Source: Acanthacorydalis orientalis
Taxonomy: Eukaryota; Arthropoda; Insecta; Megaloptera; Corydalidae
Length of the DNA: 64,000 bases
Direction of reading: 5' to 3'
Assembly (NCBI GenBank): GCA_034766995.1
Contig: CM068313.1
Location: 27,505,825 to 27,569,824 of the forward strand
Shown here: positions 38,390-52,179 of the stretch, in pieces
How positions within the stretch are numbered: position 1 is the stretch's first letter
How the letters are laid out: each line of letters starts with the position of its first letter
The notes under the pieces: generated by a model
Told to the model about the DNA's origin: nothing
Databases searched by the model: none
Seen by the model: the letters and a program-made list of their open reading frames with translations, nothing else
Program-made: the position numbers and the translations under genes

Positions 38390-38720
38390 CACTTTTATAA
38401 ATTCATTCCTATTTAAGCACGCACAATTCATGTTCGTGGTTTTGTTCACGAACCTCTGCATTTGGGCGGTCAAGGTCTTAGACAGGTGAGCATATATGTA
38501 CTTGAAGACGCACGGCATTAACAAAAGTAGTAGGTACTGTAGTAGTAGTTGATGCCGTAGGGATTCAGCGGGCTACCTGGCATTACCTGAACGATGTTTT
38601 ACTAAACATCCTGCCCTTTGTCGCGACACAAAAGTGCCGGCCCCCTTAATAAGCTAACTAAGGGTTTTCTAAGACCTTCCGCACACAAAGTTTTCGTATG
38701 ACATATGACATGCTCATATA
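38390..38720. promoter_or_regulatory. GC-elevated island with short inverted repeat
   Basis: GTTCGTG (38432-38438) and CACGAAC (38447-38453) are inverted. TCAAGGTC (about 38469) matches an extended nuclear-receptor half-site. The block 38550-38690 is among the most GC-rich (cagcgggctacctggcatta; gtgccggccccctta). A small TAG trinucleotide cluster is at 38526-38550. No exon recognised. Confidence 0.3.
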
Positions 38721-38833
38721 ATGTCATTTTTTTCGCCATGAATGCTTTTAAAAATATTTTCGTTTCCTAATACAATAATTTGTGTGATAAGCTTAACCGT
38801 CAAGGAATGTTAATATGGAATGTCATATTTCCG

Positions 38834-38849
38834 ATATATATATATATAG

Positions 38850-38880
<31 letters not shown>

Positions 38881-38881
38881 A
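38834..38881. repeat. (TA)n with GATA break
   Basis: About 48 bp. Confidence 0.95.
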
Positions 38882-40013
38882 ATTCATTAATTGCAAACAG
38901 ATAAAAAAAATCTAACAGAAATTTATCTTATAAATTAATGACATAAATAAATAATCTAATGAATGTATCTCATTCAACACAAAACTATGTTTTATACTTT
39001 TGTACAATTATTTTTTCGATTTTAAAACCCAAAAATACAAATATTTAAAAGTGTATACTGCTTATGTGCCAATAGAAAACTGCAAACTGCAGTAATATTT
39101 CTTAAAAATAAAATAAAAAATAACTGACATTTAAAGATAAATGTCAGCAGTATAATGACAGTTGTATGACAAAATAAAAATAGATATATAAGTGTTATTT
39201 ATGACTGGCAAGTGATATTTTTAAATAGAATAGTACATCCGAAACAGATAATATCATCATAAAAGATAAAAAGTATACGCAAATTTCCAGTTATTGGATT
39301 AATGGAATGGTTTGAAAGTAATGTAAAATAGAATATTGTTTCCGTTAGTATAGAAAAATAAAAAACATGTACGCTACTAACTTACTATTTATCGTGTATA
39401 TCGTATATTATTTTGTACTATTAACTTAAATAAAATAATTTAAGAAATCTTATGCATAATTTAAAAGATATATAATTTATCGAGGATATTTTTAGATAAA
39501 AATTGATTAAATACCGCAACGGAACATATTTTTTTACAAAATATATATTTTTTTTCTTGTGAAATTTTCATTTTCTTTATTGTGGATTCTTCGTGAATAA
39601 AAACTTTATAAAAGTAAAATCAATTTTAGGAATTTCAATACTAAATTTTTTTCATTACAAAGTATCTTGTAACTGAAAATTGTATTAAGGAAATAATTAA
39701 GTTTGAATATTTGACAGAAATGTTGACTTTAAATGTTAAATGTATAAATATTCAAGAATAAGTAATAAAATACATAAAACAACATTATTTTTATAAAGTT
39801 GAAGAATTTAGATGAAATTATCTTCAATTTATGAATTTATAAGCAACAGTATATAAAAAGTACTAGAATTCAAGTGGATCTTTCACTGATCTCAAGTATT
39901 AACGTATATTTTTTTACTTTTTATATAAACTTAATTTAATGACATTTAAATAAACTAATACTCATTTTATAATGTTTTATAAAAAAATATTACAATTATA
40001 TTAAACTAAACTT

Positions 40014-40024
40014 GGGGGTGGGGG
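40014..40024 (+). other. Isolated G-run pair
   Basis: GGGGGTGGGGG stands alone in a segment that is otherwise almost pure A+T. Only two G-runs, so not a full intramolecular quadruplex by itself. Confidence 0.6.
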
Positions 40025-40304
40025 ACTTGAGGTTTTGTCATTGGCACGGTTTTGAATAAATGTTGTATTTAACAACTTGATATCAAGAATTATAAACTCA
40101 TTCACAAATATTAATCAAATCATTATTTATAAAAATTAGTTATAGAAAAATTATTTACATAAAACCATTTTTTCATCTCTGAAACAAATATATTATTTCA
40201 ATTTTGTTTATATTACAGTAATTCCATTTAATAAAATTAATACATTTTAATTTTATAACAAAAAACAATATTTTTGGTGAGTATTTATTGGATAAACTCT
40301 TAAA

Positions 40305-40305
<1 letters not shown>

Positions 40306-40347
<42 letters not shown>
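40306..40347. repeat. (TA)n microsatellite
   Basis: Perfect, about 42 bp. Confidence 0.95.
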
Positions 40348-40351
<4 letters not shown>

Positions 40352-40539
40352 TTACATAATATATCGTATAAAAAATTATAGAAAGCTATTCGATGGAATG
40401 ATATTTTTTATCTTAATCTAACAATTAAATTCAAATGTAACTTCCGATATAACTTTTCTACATAGTTACTTTTATTTCAAAAATCAGCAAAAAATTTGCT
40501 ATCAATCCAAATCTGTAACAAAAAAAAAATAATAGTATC

Positions 40540-40830
40540 CAGATATTGTGGCAGGTATACAAGTCCCCTTGTGACGACTACAAAGTACCACACTGCGGCA
40601 AATCCTCGCAAGTTTGAGAAAAACTTTTTTGTTACGTCCGTAGAAAAAAGTTTGTAAACAAATCCCTTCACTACCGGCCCAGCAAAGAAGTATTTATGTG
40701 CACAAAGTGCCAAGTTGGAGAAAAAACGGTACAGTTAAAGCCCGGACTGATGTTTATTTACGAAAAGGATTTTGTAAAAGATTCATGAATAAGCTTAAAC
40801 ACAGCTGTATTTGATTTGGGACGCGTTAGA
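40540..40830. promoter_or_regulatory. GC-elevated island
   Basis: Mixed sequence from tgtggcaggt (about 40547) to ccggactgatg (about 40741), with cactgcggcaaatcctcgc (about 40591) and cactaccggcccagc (about 40669). A minus-strand frame (40477-40713, 78 codons) covers it, but the translation has no domain I know. Confidence 0.25.
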
Positions 40831-40858
40831 ATTCTAAATAGTATAGTGATTAATAATG

Positions 40859-40942
<84 letters not shown>
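40859..40942. repeat. (TA)n microsatellite
   Basis: About 84 bp with one ACA interruption. Confidence 0.95.
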
Positions 40943-40946
<4 letters not shown>

Positions 40947-41271
40947 ATTATCTGTAAGAAACAGTGCCCTCTGAAAAACTATGACGTTGTACATAAATTT
41001 CAACACATATATGTTATAAAAAAATGTAAAAACTTCTTAAGACGTGCTTTGTTTTATGTATGTTTCAGAGAATTTTAAATTAGTTATTAAAACTTACACA
41101 CTTCTTACACTATTCGTTCACTTGTGATATATGTCGTTCATAAGCACTAGAATTATATTATGCCAAGATTTATTATGAAATTTATTAATTTGTAATTTAA
41201 ATTCCTCATTGATTTTTGTCCTTTATCTGTATAATATATACTAAATTATATAGCTCTAAGATAAATTATGT

Positions 41272-41274
<3 letters not shown>

Positions 41275-41307
<33 letters not shown>
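41275..41307. repeat. (TA)n microsatellite
   Basis: About 33 bp. Confidence 0.95.
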
Positions 41308-41309
<2 letters not shown>

Positions 41310-41477
41310 ATAAAATTAAAGTCTTTACTTTTCATGCCAATGAACTTATTACCGATATGAGTAAACATAGAAGTTAAAAGAATAAAATATATATGTAAGG
41401 TAAGTTAGTATTACTTCTCTAATTTTTATTTAAATAATGAAAGTTTAATTATTTATTAAAACAGATCAGTTTCTATA

Positions 41478-41479
<2 letters not shown>

Positions 41480-41531
<52 letters not shown>
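41480..41531. repeat. (TA)n microsatellite
   Basis: Perfect, about 52 bp. Confidence 0.95.
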
Positions 41532-41534
<3 letters not shown>

Positions 41535-41925
41535 GGATATACATAATACATATGTGTGTATTGTTTGGATATGTGTCTGTGAATATCACTTTTCGTATGT
41601 GTGTATGAATATTATATCTGTAACTCTAAACAAACAGGTAATTAGAAACTAAATCAATTTAAAAATATATACATGTAGATTATAGGTCTGTTATAATTGC
41701 TTTGTAAATTTCGAAATTCTATTTGTTCAATGAACGTTTGTTGGAATCTGACTTGTTTTATTGCATGTTGTATTCTTTTTGTAGCTAAAAATCAATTATT
41801 TAGACAAAGACGTATTACCTAGAATACCTAAACAACAGAGCATGATTAAAAAGTAATATCACGCACCATTGGATTTCGTTAAAGGATTTTATGCTCAGGT
41901 AATCTGTATCAATATATATTATACA

Positions 41926-41979
41926 AAGAAGGGTTGAAAATAATTGCACTGCGTCAAGTTTCAAAATTTAACCCTTCTT
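41926..41979. repeat. Short inverted repeat
   Basis: aagaagggtt (41926-41935) recurs inverted as aacccttctt (41970-41979), with gaaaat/attttga pairing partly extending the stem inward. A third related caaccc lies just downstream. Confidence 0.35.
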
Positions 41980-42338
41980 CTATCAACCCTTTACTGTATT
42001 TAGTACAAATTATGTTTGTAATTTTAAATCTATAGGTATTTAATTTTATTTTAGCCTTTCATATACATTGTGTTAACGGAAATAAATAGTACAATCAAAC
42101 ATAAATGCATGGTGTATATATATATATATATATGATTGAAAATTCAAAGAAATAATTTCAATTTAATATTATATAAATATTAAAATTTTCAACATATGTT
42201 TAAATTTGAAAACTATAGTTTAGTTATAATCTTTACTTTTAATAGTCAAAGGTACTAATTATTATTATTAAGTTACACTCAATCTTTAAATTCACTTATT
42301 TTAAATTATTTTTAATAATTTCGTTCCGTTAATATTTG

Positions 42339-42339
<1 letters not shown>

Positions 42340-42402
<63 letters not shown>
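42340..42402. repeat. (TA)n microsatellite
   Basis: Perfect, about 63 bp. Confidence 0.95.
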
Positions 42403-42405
<3 letters not shown>

Positions 42406-42439
42406 ATAAATCTGGTGTTAGATACAAATTTCGATATGC

Positions 42440-43030
42440 TTCCAGAACTTATTATTTTGTACAAAAAATATCATTATTCATATTTAAAATGTTGAAAAAG
42501 TATGGGAGAGATTAAAGAGCATGATGTTAAAAAACGACATTTATCGGAGATTGTATAAAAAATACGTTTGTAGTTTCCGAGATCGTTACAGATAGTTCCG
42601 GATAGAAAATGACATATTAAAAAAAACTAATAAAAAACTGTAGATTTTAAGTCAAGTGTAATTAATGTTCTTGTGTAAAGTGAATGCGTATTAATTGTGA
42701 AAATATCTGACATAAAATTTAGAATATTTTTTTACAAAAAGGTCTATGTTCGTAGCACACGAAACGATGTTTAAAAATTTAAATAATTAGCGTTCATTGG
42801 TGGTAAATTTTACACTACATTTTAAAATATCTTTCGACAAATCATTTTTCCACTGACTCACATGCTAAAAATTTTTGACATTGAATAATGGTTTAAAATA
42901 TACATGAAAAAAATTTGTGAAAAAACTTCGCAATTCTGTTAACAATCCCATCTCAGAATTGGCTGCCTACTGTGCTCTTGCGGTGATTTGTCAACCTTTT
43001 CAACATGAAATATAGCCAGACCACCCTATT
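42440..43030. other. Long repeat-free stretch, little identifiable
   Basis: About 590 bp of moderate complexity after the 42340 TA tract, with a small GC-elevated piece at 42955-42995 (cagaattggctgcctactgt). No frame, palindrome or RNA gene seen. Confidence 0.2.
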
Positions 43031-43662
43031 TTCAAGGAAATATTCAAAGTTGACACTTTTTTGTGGTAAACAATTACAATTTCTCTGTAGAATTGGTTTC
43101 GGGAGAAATGAAAAAAATAATTTGTATATTTTTCTGACTGTTTATTGTATTTAAGCCGATCTGCTTGTTAAAATTGTTCTCCGTACTTGTTATATTCAAG
43201 CGAACGTAAAAATAATTGCATTTATTTTTTTATCATAAACATAAATTGTGTTTTTCGTTCATCTGAACAACTCTTTAAAATTCTTTCTTAGTTTTTATAA
43301 ATTATTTGCTTATATCTTTTTATTAATTTGATTACTCAAGTGATGACATTATCAAACATATAATAAACAAAATGTTACTTTTGTCGATGGCATTAAAACA
43401 ACAGAAAATAAAAATCATTTTTTTTAATATAATAAATATTTGCCCTAAAAAATAAAATGTGTAAAATATTATGACAATATATTAAATAATATTTATGTCC
43501 TTTAAAATACATAAGAAATAAATAACCATTCTTTTTACTTCAATTCACTGTAAAATATTATCCAATTTATGATTTCTGTTCTTTATTTTTCTTTTTAAAC
43601 TATTTAATTTTTAATGTATTTTATACATAAAAAAACGACGAGTATTTTTATAACAACCTCTA

Positions 43663-43668
<6 letters not shown>

Positions 43669-43711
<43 letters not shown>

Positions 43712-43748
43712 ATATATATATATATATATAGAGAGAAAGAGAGAGAGA
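43669..43748. repeat. (TA)n to (GA)n compound microsatellite
   Basis: Two TA blocks split by AAATG, then GAGAGAAAGAGAGAGA. Confidence 0.95.
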
Positions 43749-43749
43749 T

Positions 43750-45227
43750 TATCTATAATTTAAAATATTCAATAAAATTAATTATTATTTTTGTTTTCCT
43801 AATGTATTTATTTTATATTCCTTTATGTATTTTTATTATGAAGTGATATTTATTCATATAAAAGAAAAATAAAAATAAAATATGATAAAATTCTGAAATA
43901 TAATACATTTTTTGTCATATTATAAATTATGAATAATAACATGTAATTAAATCTAATGACATTGACCGATAACTGAAAAACTAGCTTTAATTATGGTTAT
44001 AGATTAAAATTCTATTGATTATATATTTACCAATTCAACTATTCTTCTCCAACTACTAAAAAAGTGGTACATATATACATTATATAATAAATATATTACA
44101 AACAGTGAACTTGTATGTAACAATTATAATTATTATGTGATATATTACAATTTGATGATTTTGATTCCGCACATTTGATTTATGTGATTTTATGAGTTTG
44201 ATTTATGTATTTCATATATTGAACGAGCATTTAATTGATGGAGTATTTGCAGTTATTTTCAAATTGATAACTAATGGTTTAGTGAAATTGTTTTCTTGTA
44301 ATATAGATTCAATTGTATTTTTAAGCTACGTAATTTATTAATATTTTCTATTTATACAGAATTATATATGCTTTTTACATTCATAATAAATAATATTAAT
44401 TGAATATTTCTTTTCAAATTATCAATAAAATGAAAATATAAAAGAAGCTTGAATTAAATCAAGAAATATTATAGATTTTGATATATAAATTAAGTTATAT
44501 GAATTATAATAAAGTAAAAAATGAATTTACAGATAAAGAAGTAAATTGAAGTAAAATTAAGTTTCATAGAAGAAGTTTCCTCATTCCATCAGTGAAGTTA
44601 TTAAATCATAGACTTTTTATTAATCCTTCACAGTAGTTTTAACTTGATTGTCAGTCAAAATTCATTGTTATTGTGGTTCCATGTTTTAGTGCTGGAAATG
44701 CTATAATATCATTTTGAAGAATATTAAATTTGTTTATATTCAGCGCTTCCTGAATAAAAATTGAAGTGTAGGGTCTCACATTGTTAAAATGAAGTACAAA
44801 TCAGTCATAATCAAGTTAAGGTTGTAGTATTAGATGGAGGAACGAACATTAGAACATTCACTAACGGAATAAATAAACTTGTTACACGTTGGCAGGAGTA
44901 TATAGATAATAGCTTGAAAGATTATATTATAAACATTATTTTTTTTGTTTCATCCCAGTATCTCAAAACATTTAAGACTTAGCATGTTATTAGTATACAA
45001 TCACAATTATTGTTGAAACACTAATTAGTATTTCTGAAATTTTACATTTTTTAAACTATGACACCTTTGAATCGGAAATGAATAATACCATTGTCTTATA
45101 GATTAATGAAATATATTAGAATATTCCTGATTTAATAATATATGTATATAAAACAACGATATAATACATTTTTATCAACTATTACATATTTTTTAAAAAA
45201 ATAATTTATAAATACAATATACACACA

Positions 45228-45229
<2 letters not shown>
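43750..45229. other. AT-rich stretch without recognisable feature
   Basis: About 1.5 kb with no TA tract over 15 bp and no open frame of interest. A slightly mixed patch at 44620-44900 holds nothing identifiable. Confidence 0.45.

Positions 45230-45282
<53 letters not shown>
45230..45282. repeat. (TA)n microsatellite
   Basis: About 52 bp. Confidence 0.95.
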
Positions 45283-45285
<3 letters not shown>

Positions 45286-46354
45286 TTGTTAGCGAGTGTG
45301 GATGTGTACATATGTATATATAAATTCATTTCTTGTGAAAAAAAAATATTTAAATAAATATCTCATATTTCGTACAGCACGTAATATCAAACCGTATTGT
45401 TACCTTATCTATCGTCTATACAATAATTTCTTTCTTACATCTGTTAAAATACAATAATAATAAGAAATATAAATATATAGATACATTTTTTCGAAACATG
45501 ATAACATTTCCTTTGTAGTTTTCTGGGATTTTAAACATGAAAGACTGATCAAGTACTATTCAATATTTCTCTTAAGAAAGCAAGATTGTATATACTTTTT
45601 TAAGAGGCTTTATTATTGTATTGTAAAAAAATGTATTTTTTCCACTTTTAAAATTCAATTATTCATTGCCTAATTTTACAATTCACTGCACTTAATCTGC
45701 TCTTTGCTGCAAACAGGAAATGCTAAGTATGGTTATGTATTTTGTAATGTTTTTTATGCTTTCTAAAGATAAAATTTAATTACAAAATATAAACACATAA
45801 AAGTTATAAAAATAAATTTATTTTAAATTTTTATATCAGCTTTTATACGTATTCCATAATTTTTAACATAATTATATCGATTAAAATACTTACAGGTATT
45901 TTTATATTTATTTCTAATTTTATATTTTTCTAATATAACTAGTTTTCAATATTCTATCCAATAAAGTTTACGTAAATGAAAAATAAATTCTAATACGTTA
46001 TTAGAAATTGAGACGCACAATCATAATTATGTTTTCAATAGTATTTAATGATATTGATTATAATATGGACGACAGTTAAGAACTGATTTAATTTTATAAT
46101 TGAATAAACAAGCTAATGCATTTTTTAAATATCATATAACACCTATATAAACATATTAATTACATATGTGATATAATTCACTACCTGTATCTGTTATCTT
46201 ATTTATGATCTATTTTTAAACTATGACAATAATCATATATAATAAGTAAGCCAAAGGGGTAGATGTGTAAGATAATATCATAATGGGAAATGTACTTTTG
46301 TATCTCATTTGAAAGCATTATCTATGAATAAATAGCACGTTTGCCATACAATTA

Positions 46355-46356
<2 letters not shown>

Positions 46357-46416
<60 letters not shown>
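46357..46416. repeat. (TA)n microsatellite
   Basis: Perfect, about 60 bp. Confidence 0.95.
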
Positions 46417-46419
<3 letters not shown>

Positions 46420-46429
46420 CTCTTTCACA

Positions 46430-46700
46430 GAATGACTAATGTGCGTACGGTTAGTATACCAGTGTCCCAAACGTACGATTTGTTGAGCATGGTGGTGCTC
46501 ATCGCATTGCAAACCCAACCACGTTTCCCTGTGTTTACTTGATAAAGAGGGGAATCAAATTTAGCAGACGTAGAGCTGTAAATCAGACCCGTTTTTAAGT
46601 TCGTATATACCTGACGCAATAGATAAACATTCGCGTGTGGCGATTTGTCTAATGAAATTGTCTATTTTTGTGAATTTTTCAAAACGTCTCTTCCTCACAC
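46430..46700. promoter_or_regulatory. GC-elevated island
   Basis: Begins right after a 60-bp TA tract: gtgcgtacggttag (about 46441), aacgtacgattt (about 46469), then gcatggtggtgctcatcgc. Frames on both strands here extend from TA repeats and are not credible genes. The pair gtacgg and cgtacg are overlapping SnaBI-like palindromic words. Function unknown. Confidence 0.22.
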
Positions 46701-46910
46701 CAGTACATAAAATATACACTTAAATCAATATAGTTATATATTTTATGCAATGCACAAACGAATAGTATTTTATAATTTGTAATAGGGACTACGTTGACAA
46801 TCCCCTCTTCATATAATTATTCTGGTATTTAATTAAAATTCTTCGTGTCTAAATTATTCAGTTTGTAAGATCGAAATTATTTATTTAATTGACGGCATAA
46901 ATACATACAA

Positions 46911-46913
<3 letters not shown>

Positions 46914-46977
<64 letters not shown>

Positions 46978-46979
46978 AA
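46914..46979. repeat. (TA)n microsatellite
   Basis: About 66 bp, TACA breaks at the right end. Confidence 0.95.
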
Positions 46980-47310
46980 ATGGACGTATGTGCATGAAAA
47001 AGTAATATATAAATTTTAGATGAAGAATATTAAAACAATGCATAATATGGATGATATAAACCTCAAAGAAAAATCTGAAAAACAAGAATATTTTGATAGA
47101 ATACAATCATAAAAAGATTTAATTGCAAACATTATGCAGAAAATTGAAAAAAGCTTGTACTGTTTTCAATCATATTTTGTACTATTTGTATACATTTTAA
47201 TAAAGACGTATTTAAATAAACTATTTAATAGTTTTAATTAATTATTTTATTTTTTCAAACATTTACAAACATCTCTTTAATTGTTAAAGATATTGTAATA
47301 TTTACATAAA

Positions 47311-47315
47311 CATAT

Positions 47316-47348
<33 letters not shown>

Positions 47349-47349
47349 C
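47311..47349. repeat. (TACA)/(TA)n microsatellite
   Basis: About 39 bp. Confidence 0.95.
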
Positions 47350-48314
47350 AAAAATCTAAACTTAACGATGAGAACAATTAAATATTAAGATGTAGAACTT
47401 TTAATTGTTCTTACCACACGAAAGAAAAATGCTACTTAAAAAGTGAGATCATTCTTAGAGAATGGGAAGAAAGTGAGGTTAGTTCTATAGACATATAAAA
47501 TCGAAACCTATATATTAACATAAACATAAAACATAAGCCTATATATTATTTATTTCAAAAATATATTATTAAGTTCTTACATTTACTACTTTCCTTTTAT
47601 GTACCATTAGTGTTCTGAAAATGAGGCAGCGTCGTTGAAATACACATAAAAAGTGATCGGACTGATCAAAAAGAATTATTATACAATTTAACTGCAAAAA
47701 GTGAACAGTTTATAGAGAATAAAAAAAAATAAATTATGAAATATTATTTGCTTATTACATTCAACATTTTTGTAAAAAGATAAAAACCCTCATTAGTTCC
47801 ATGAATTTCAATCAACTGGAAAAAAATAACATTTCGAAATAAGTATAAATAAATTTTATTTTAAAATATTTTAATGTAAACGATTTTATAATGAAGACGA
47901 GTTTAGATTATTTTTAATTTTCAAACGATTCAACCAAGCAAGTTTATTTCCAAGCAATATTTTTCAACTTTTTTGAAAAATGAATAAAAAATTTTTAATT
48001 AATAAATTATATTATCACTTAAAATAGAAACTGTGCAAACTTTATTTAAATTTATTCATGACTGAACCCTTTAAAAAGATTTTATAATATATAATAAAAA
48101 TATTATTACAAACTATCAATAAAGAGGATAATATTAACTATATGATAAATAGCATTAATAAAAACCTTTTGCATAAATATATTTATAAATTAATTCGATA
48201 TTAGCTATATTCTATGTCGAAAATTGGTTCTTACAAATACTGAAAAGAGATAATTGAGATATTATTTTGTAAAAATGTAGATATTGTACATATAATGCTA
48301 TGGTAATTTCTAAT

Positions 48315-48318
<4 letters not shown>
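47350..48318. other. AT-rich stretch without recognisable feature
   Basis: All frames closed. Mixed patch at 47400-47660 without identifiable motif. Confidence 0.45.

Positions 48319-48383
<65 letters not shown>
48319..48383. repeat. (TA)n microsatellite
   Basis: Perfect, about 65 bp. Confidence 0.95.
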
Positions 48384-48386
<3 letters not shown>

Positions 48387-48649
48387 TGAAACTTAATACA
48401 AGTGTAGTGTAATGAATAAACATAACATTTTTATATTCTACAAGTATATTATGAATTTAACACAATATCAACATTACACTTAACTACATACATGAACAAC
48501 GTTATTATTTTATAAAACATTGAAACTCAATACAATGCTTGTAAGGTCATTAGGTATGGAAGAGTCATAAATACGTTTTTTTTTTCGAAAATTACTCAGT
48601 AATTAGCAAACACTACAACATTATACGTGAACATATGTATTAAAACGAA

Positions 48650-48652
<3 letters not shown>

Positions 48653-48713
<61 letters not shown>
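48653..48713. repeat. (TA)n microsatellite
   Basis: Perfect, about 60 bp. Confidence 0.95.
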
Positions 48714-48717
<4 letters not shown>

Positions 48718-48940
48718 AGTTATATAAGCGGCAAACTATTTCTCACATTATTATGCCATTGTTTCACTTAACTGTGCTAAACTAGATAATTAGTGTTAAT
48801 TTGTCCATCTATACATAGTTGCTTCATTATTGCCGTTGACATTTATAAGATTATTATATATATTGTATCTATAATATATATTAGTTTAATGTTTCCGTGT
48901 TTTCAATATTTTTTTATTGTAATTTATATATATATATACA

Positions 48941-50099
48941 TATTATTTTTGACTTGGATTTTTAACTGTAATTTTAATTATTAGATTACTCATTAAAATT
49001 TATTATCAAAAATATATTGGGTAATTTCACTGGCATATAAATTAAAGTAATATACATCAAGAACCCTTTTAGATTTTTATTTGATGTTTTTAATAAAACA
49101 ATTTTAATTAGGTATTTGCCTAATATTATTTACTTTTCCCTTAATTATTTAGTTCTTATATTATGACTACTAAATGCCTGTATTCTCATTAAAATACATA
49201 CAAACGTGTTAAAAAAGTTATTCTTATCCATATTTATATAGATATAAACAGTCAGATAACAACTATTTACGTTTTGTTCATGTGATTACTTTTTTTACTT
49301 TATTAAAGAATAATCCTATTAAATCATTAATATATTTTTTTTATATATGTAAATCGACAAATGCATACCTATAAATTATAGTTACTTTCACTTTATTTTT
49401 AAGACTTTTAGCAAAAATGAGTCTTTCTTACTGCAAATTCCTGCCATTTAATTAATATTCTTATCAGGTTATTGTATTACAAATACCATTGCTTATAAAT
49501 TCCATTAATCCTACTTAGAAGAGGAATCTCGTTTTTATAAAAGAATTTTTCACTCTTCTATAAGCTATAATTTATTTTCTAATCAAAAATGTTCAGTAAC
49601 TGAATATTGATCATTGATATTTGTTGATTAAGCACATTTTAATTAGAATTCCATCATATTTAGAGCCCCAAGGTACGGAAAATGTGTTAGAAATTTCAAT
49701 ATATAACTTTTGTAAGAAATAAGATTTTTAATTTACACTAACTCATTTTTTATTTGTTTCGAATGACAATAATTGAAGGAAATTCGGGTTTTAAGACACA
49801 ACATTATTTATCAAGTTCCAGAAATGTATATTCAATTAGCAGGTATTTAAAATTTTGTTATCTAATTGTAAACGTTCAAATATTTTCTTTACATGACAAT
49901 AAATGATTATTCTATAATTAAATTACTTTTAAACTGGACATTTTTTAAATTATTTCATTAAATTTGTTAAATTTTAATTCGATTTTAATTCTAGAAGTCT
50001 GCGTTCTTATAATACTCAGTTGACAACTATTTACTTTAATATATTTGTATAACATTAAACGTATATAATTTTACGTTGTATACTACAATAACTTATAAG
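48941..50099. other. AT-rich stretch without recognisable feature
   Basis: About 1.2 kb of A+T-rich unique-looking DNA, no supported element. Confidence 0.45.
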
Positions 50100-50109
50100 A
50101 TATATATAT

Positions 50110-50158
<49 letters not shown>

Positions 50159-50163
50159 TATAT
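50100..50163. repeat. (TA)/(CA)/(TA) compound microsatellite
   Basis: An 11-bp CA block sits between TA blocks. Confidence 0.95.
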
Positions 50164-50480
50164 GTGCTATCAAAGCGTTTATAAAACACCATTAAGACCA
50201 TTTTATCTTTCACTAACGATTCAATCTGAGAAGCGTAACATTTTTTTATAGCGCAGCAGTTCGCCCCTTTCTCATTTTCACTGAATCGCAAAGTCCTGCG
50301 ATATCAATCGCGACCAAATAGTATCCCATTTCACACTGAATCAATTTAGGATTTTATCTATGCACACTGTGAGCATGAAGAGAGAGAGATCAGGTTTCCG
50401 AGCACTACCCTCTAAATTGATATTTTTTTATCTTCGACTCCCTTTACCAAACAGACCAGACTGATACGTACTGATTTGAA
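50160..50480. other. Mixed-complexity island
   Basis: The block follows a TA/CA tract. It has moderate GC, a GAGAGAGAGA run near 50380 and a pyrimidine-rich segment (cttcgactccctttacc near 50432). No supported frame. Confidence 0.2.
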
Positions 50481-50748
50481 TTCTTTCTTGATATTGGATA
50501 GCTGGAATAAACATGAAGTGAGATATAGTTAGGAGAAAAATGAAATAGATATTTTTTTATATAACTCAAATAACCTGTACTGTACAACTTTTTATCGTTA
50601 TTTCGTCGAATGCAGTAAATTGAAATTTACTTTTTTGTTTCGAATAAACTGAAAGTAATTTAATATCGTCTTCATATTAGAGCATATGTGAGTCAATGAA
50701 TAACTAAGTTATATTAACCACATATATAAATAATAGATTGTCTCCTAG

Positions 50749-50751
<3 letters not shown>

Positions 50752-50799
<48 letters not shown>
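50752..50799. repeat. (TA)n microsatellite
   Basis: About 48 bp. Confidence 0.95.
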
Positions 50800-50801
<2 letters not shown>

Positions 50802-51225
50802 GTTAATGGAGAAAGGGACCAAAAATAAATTAAGTATTAATTAAAATTAACATCTAACTTAAAATTAGAGAAGAATTTATACAGTATAAATACGCACAAA
50901 TATTATATACTAATATATACTATTATATACTATAACTAATCTACTTCAACATATATTTTTATTTTTATATTACATTGATGGTCATAAAATATGACCAAAA
51001 GGGTACAATGTGAATTGCTGAATATCTTCATTGAATATTTTTTAATTGAAAAATACTCTGTTATTATTCAAATATAACCTAGTGAAAAGTATATTATATA
51101 TTTTTGAGTAATGATGGCATCAATTTTGTATGCAATAAAGAAACATGAGGCTTATATTAGGATTATAAGGATTATATTAGTGATCAAAATAATTAACATT
51201 TAGTAGAAAAATATAAAATTTACAA

Positions 51226-51229
<4 letters not shown>

Positions 51230-51297
<68 letters not shown>
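51230..51297. repeat. (TA)n microsatellite
   Basis: About 68 bp with one ACA interruption. Confidence 0.95.
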
Positions 51298-51299
<2 letters not shown>

Positions 51300-51555
51300 A
51301 ACATTTAGGGGATTAAACGTTATTATAATTAAAATTTGTTCTTGTATAATAATGATATGCTAAAGTACTTTTTTAATTTATATATATATATATATATGTA
51401 TTATAAAAAGTATACATCAATGCTTCATTACTTCAACAATATATACATGTTTAAACTACATACTTAATACTACAGGTTCTTCCTTAAAAATACATTCACT
51501 GATCCAAAATCTGTATATTTTTTAATTCTTTCTGATTGTGTTACTATTAAAAGAA

Positions 51556-51558
<3 letters not shown>

Positions 51559-51622
<64 letters not shown>
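51559..51622. repeat. (TA)n microsatellite
   Basis: Perfect, about 63 bp. Confidence 0.95.
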
Positions 51623-51626
<4 letters not shown>

Positions 51627-51873
51627 GAAGATGTTTTATTAAATATATATGATTTATTCATTTCTCTGTAAATATTTTTACTTATTACTGATTAGTTCTG
51701 TTTTTTAAAAATCTATTCATAAAAACTGCCTTAAATATAAAGCAAGGATAGATAAATATTAAATCGATGATTGACAGGTAAGATATATAAGTAACATTTT
51801 TTCATAAATCTTAAATTATGACAGTATTTTTTTTATAAAACATCAGCTTCTCAAGTATTGTTTATTTTTTTGC

Positions 51874-51878
<5 letters not shown>

Positions 51879-51924
<46 letters not shown>
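51879..51924. repeat. (TA)n microsatellite
   Basis: Perfect, about 46 bp; the last one before the promoter, 660 bp upstream of it. Confidence 0.95.
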
Positions 51925-51927
<3 letters not shown>

Positions 51928-52179
51928 CTTATTTGACTATCATTTAATAAAAGAAAAAAAATATAAAATATATATTATTAATAATGACATACACAACTAG
52001 ATTAAAGATTTGAAATTCATACAACTAATACAACTAAAAGAAAGAAGGCAGTATGATAACATCTTTTAAAACTTATTGCAACAACACTTCCATTTAAGTT
52101 GTTTACTATTTTCTATCCTATTCACTGAATATCAAAAATGATCTCATTAATGTGTATCTTAAAATTTAGGGGCGTTACT

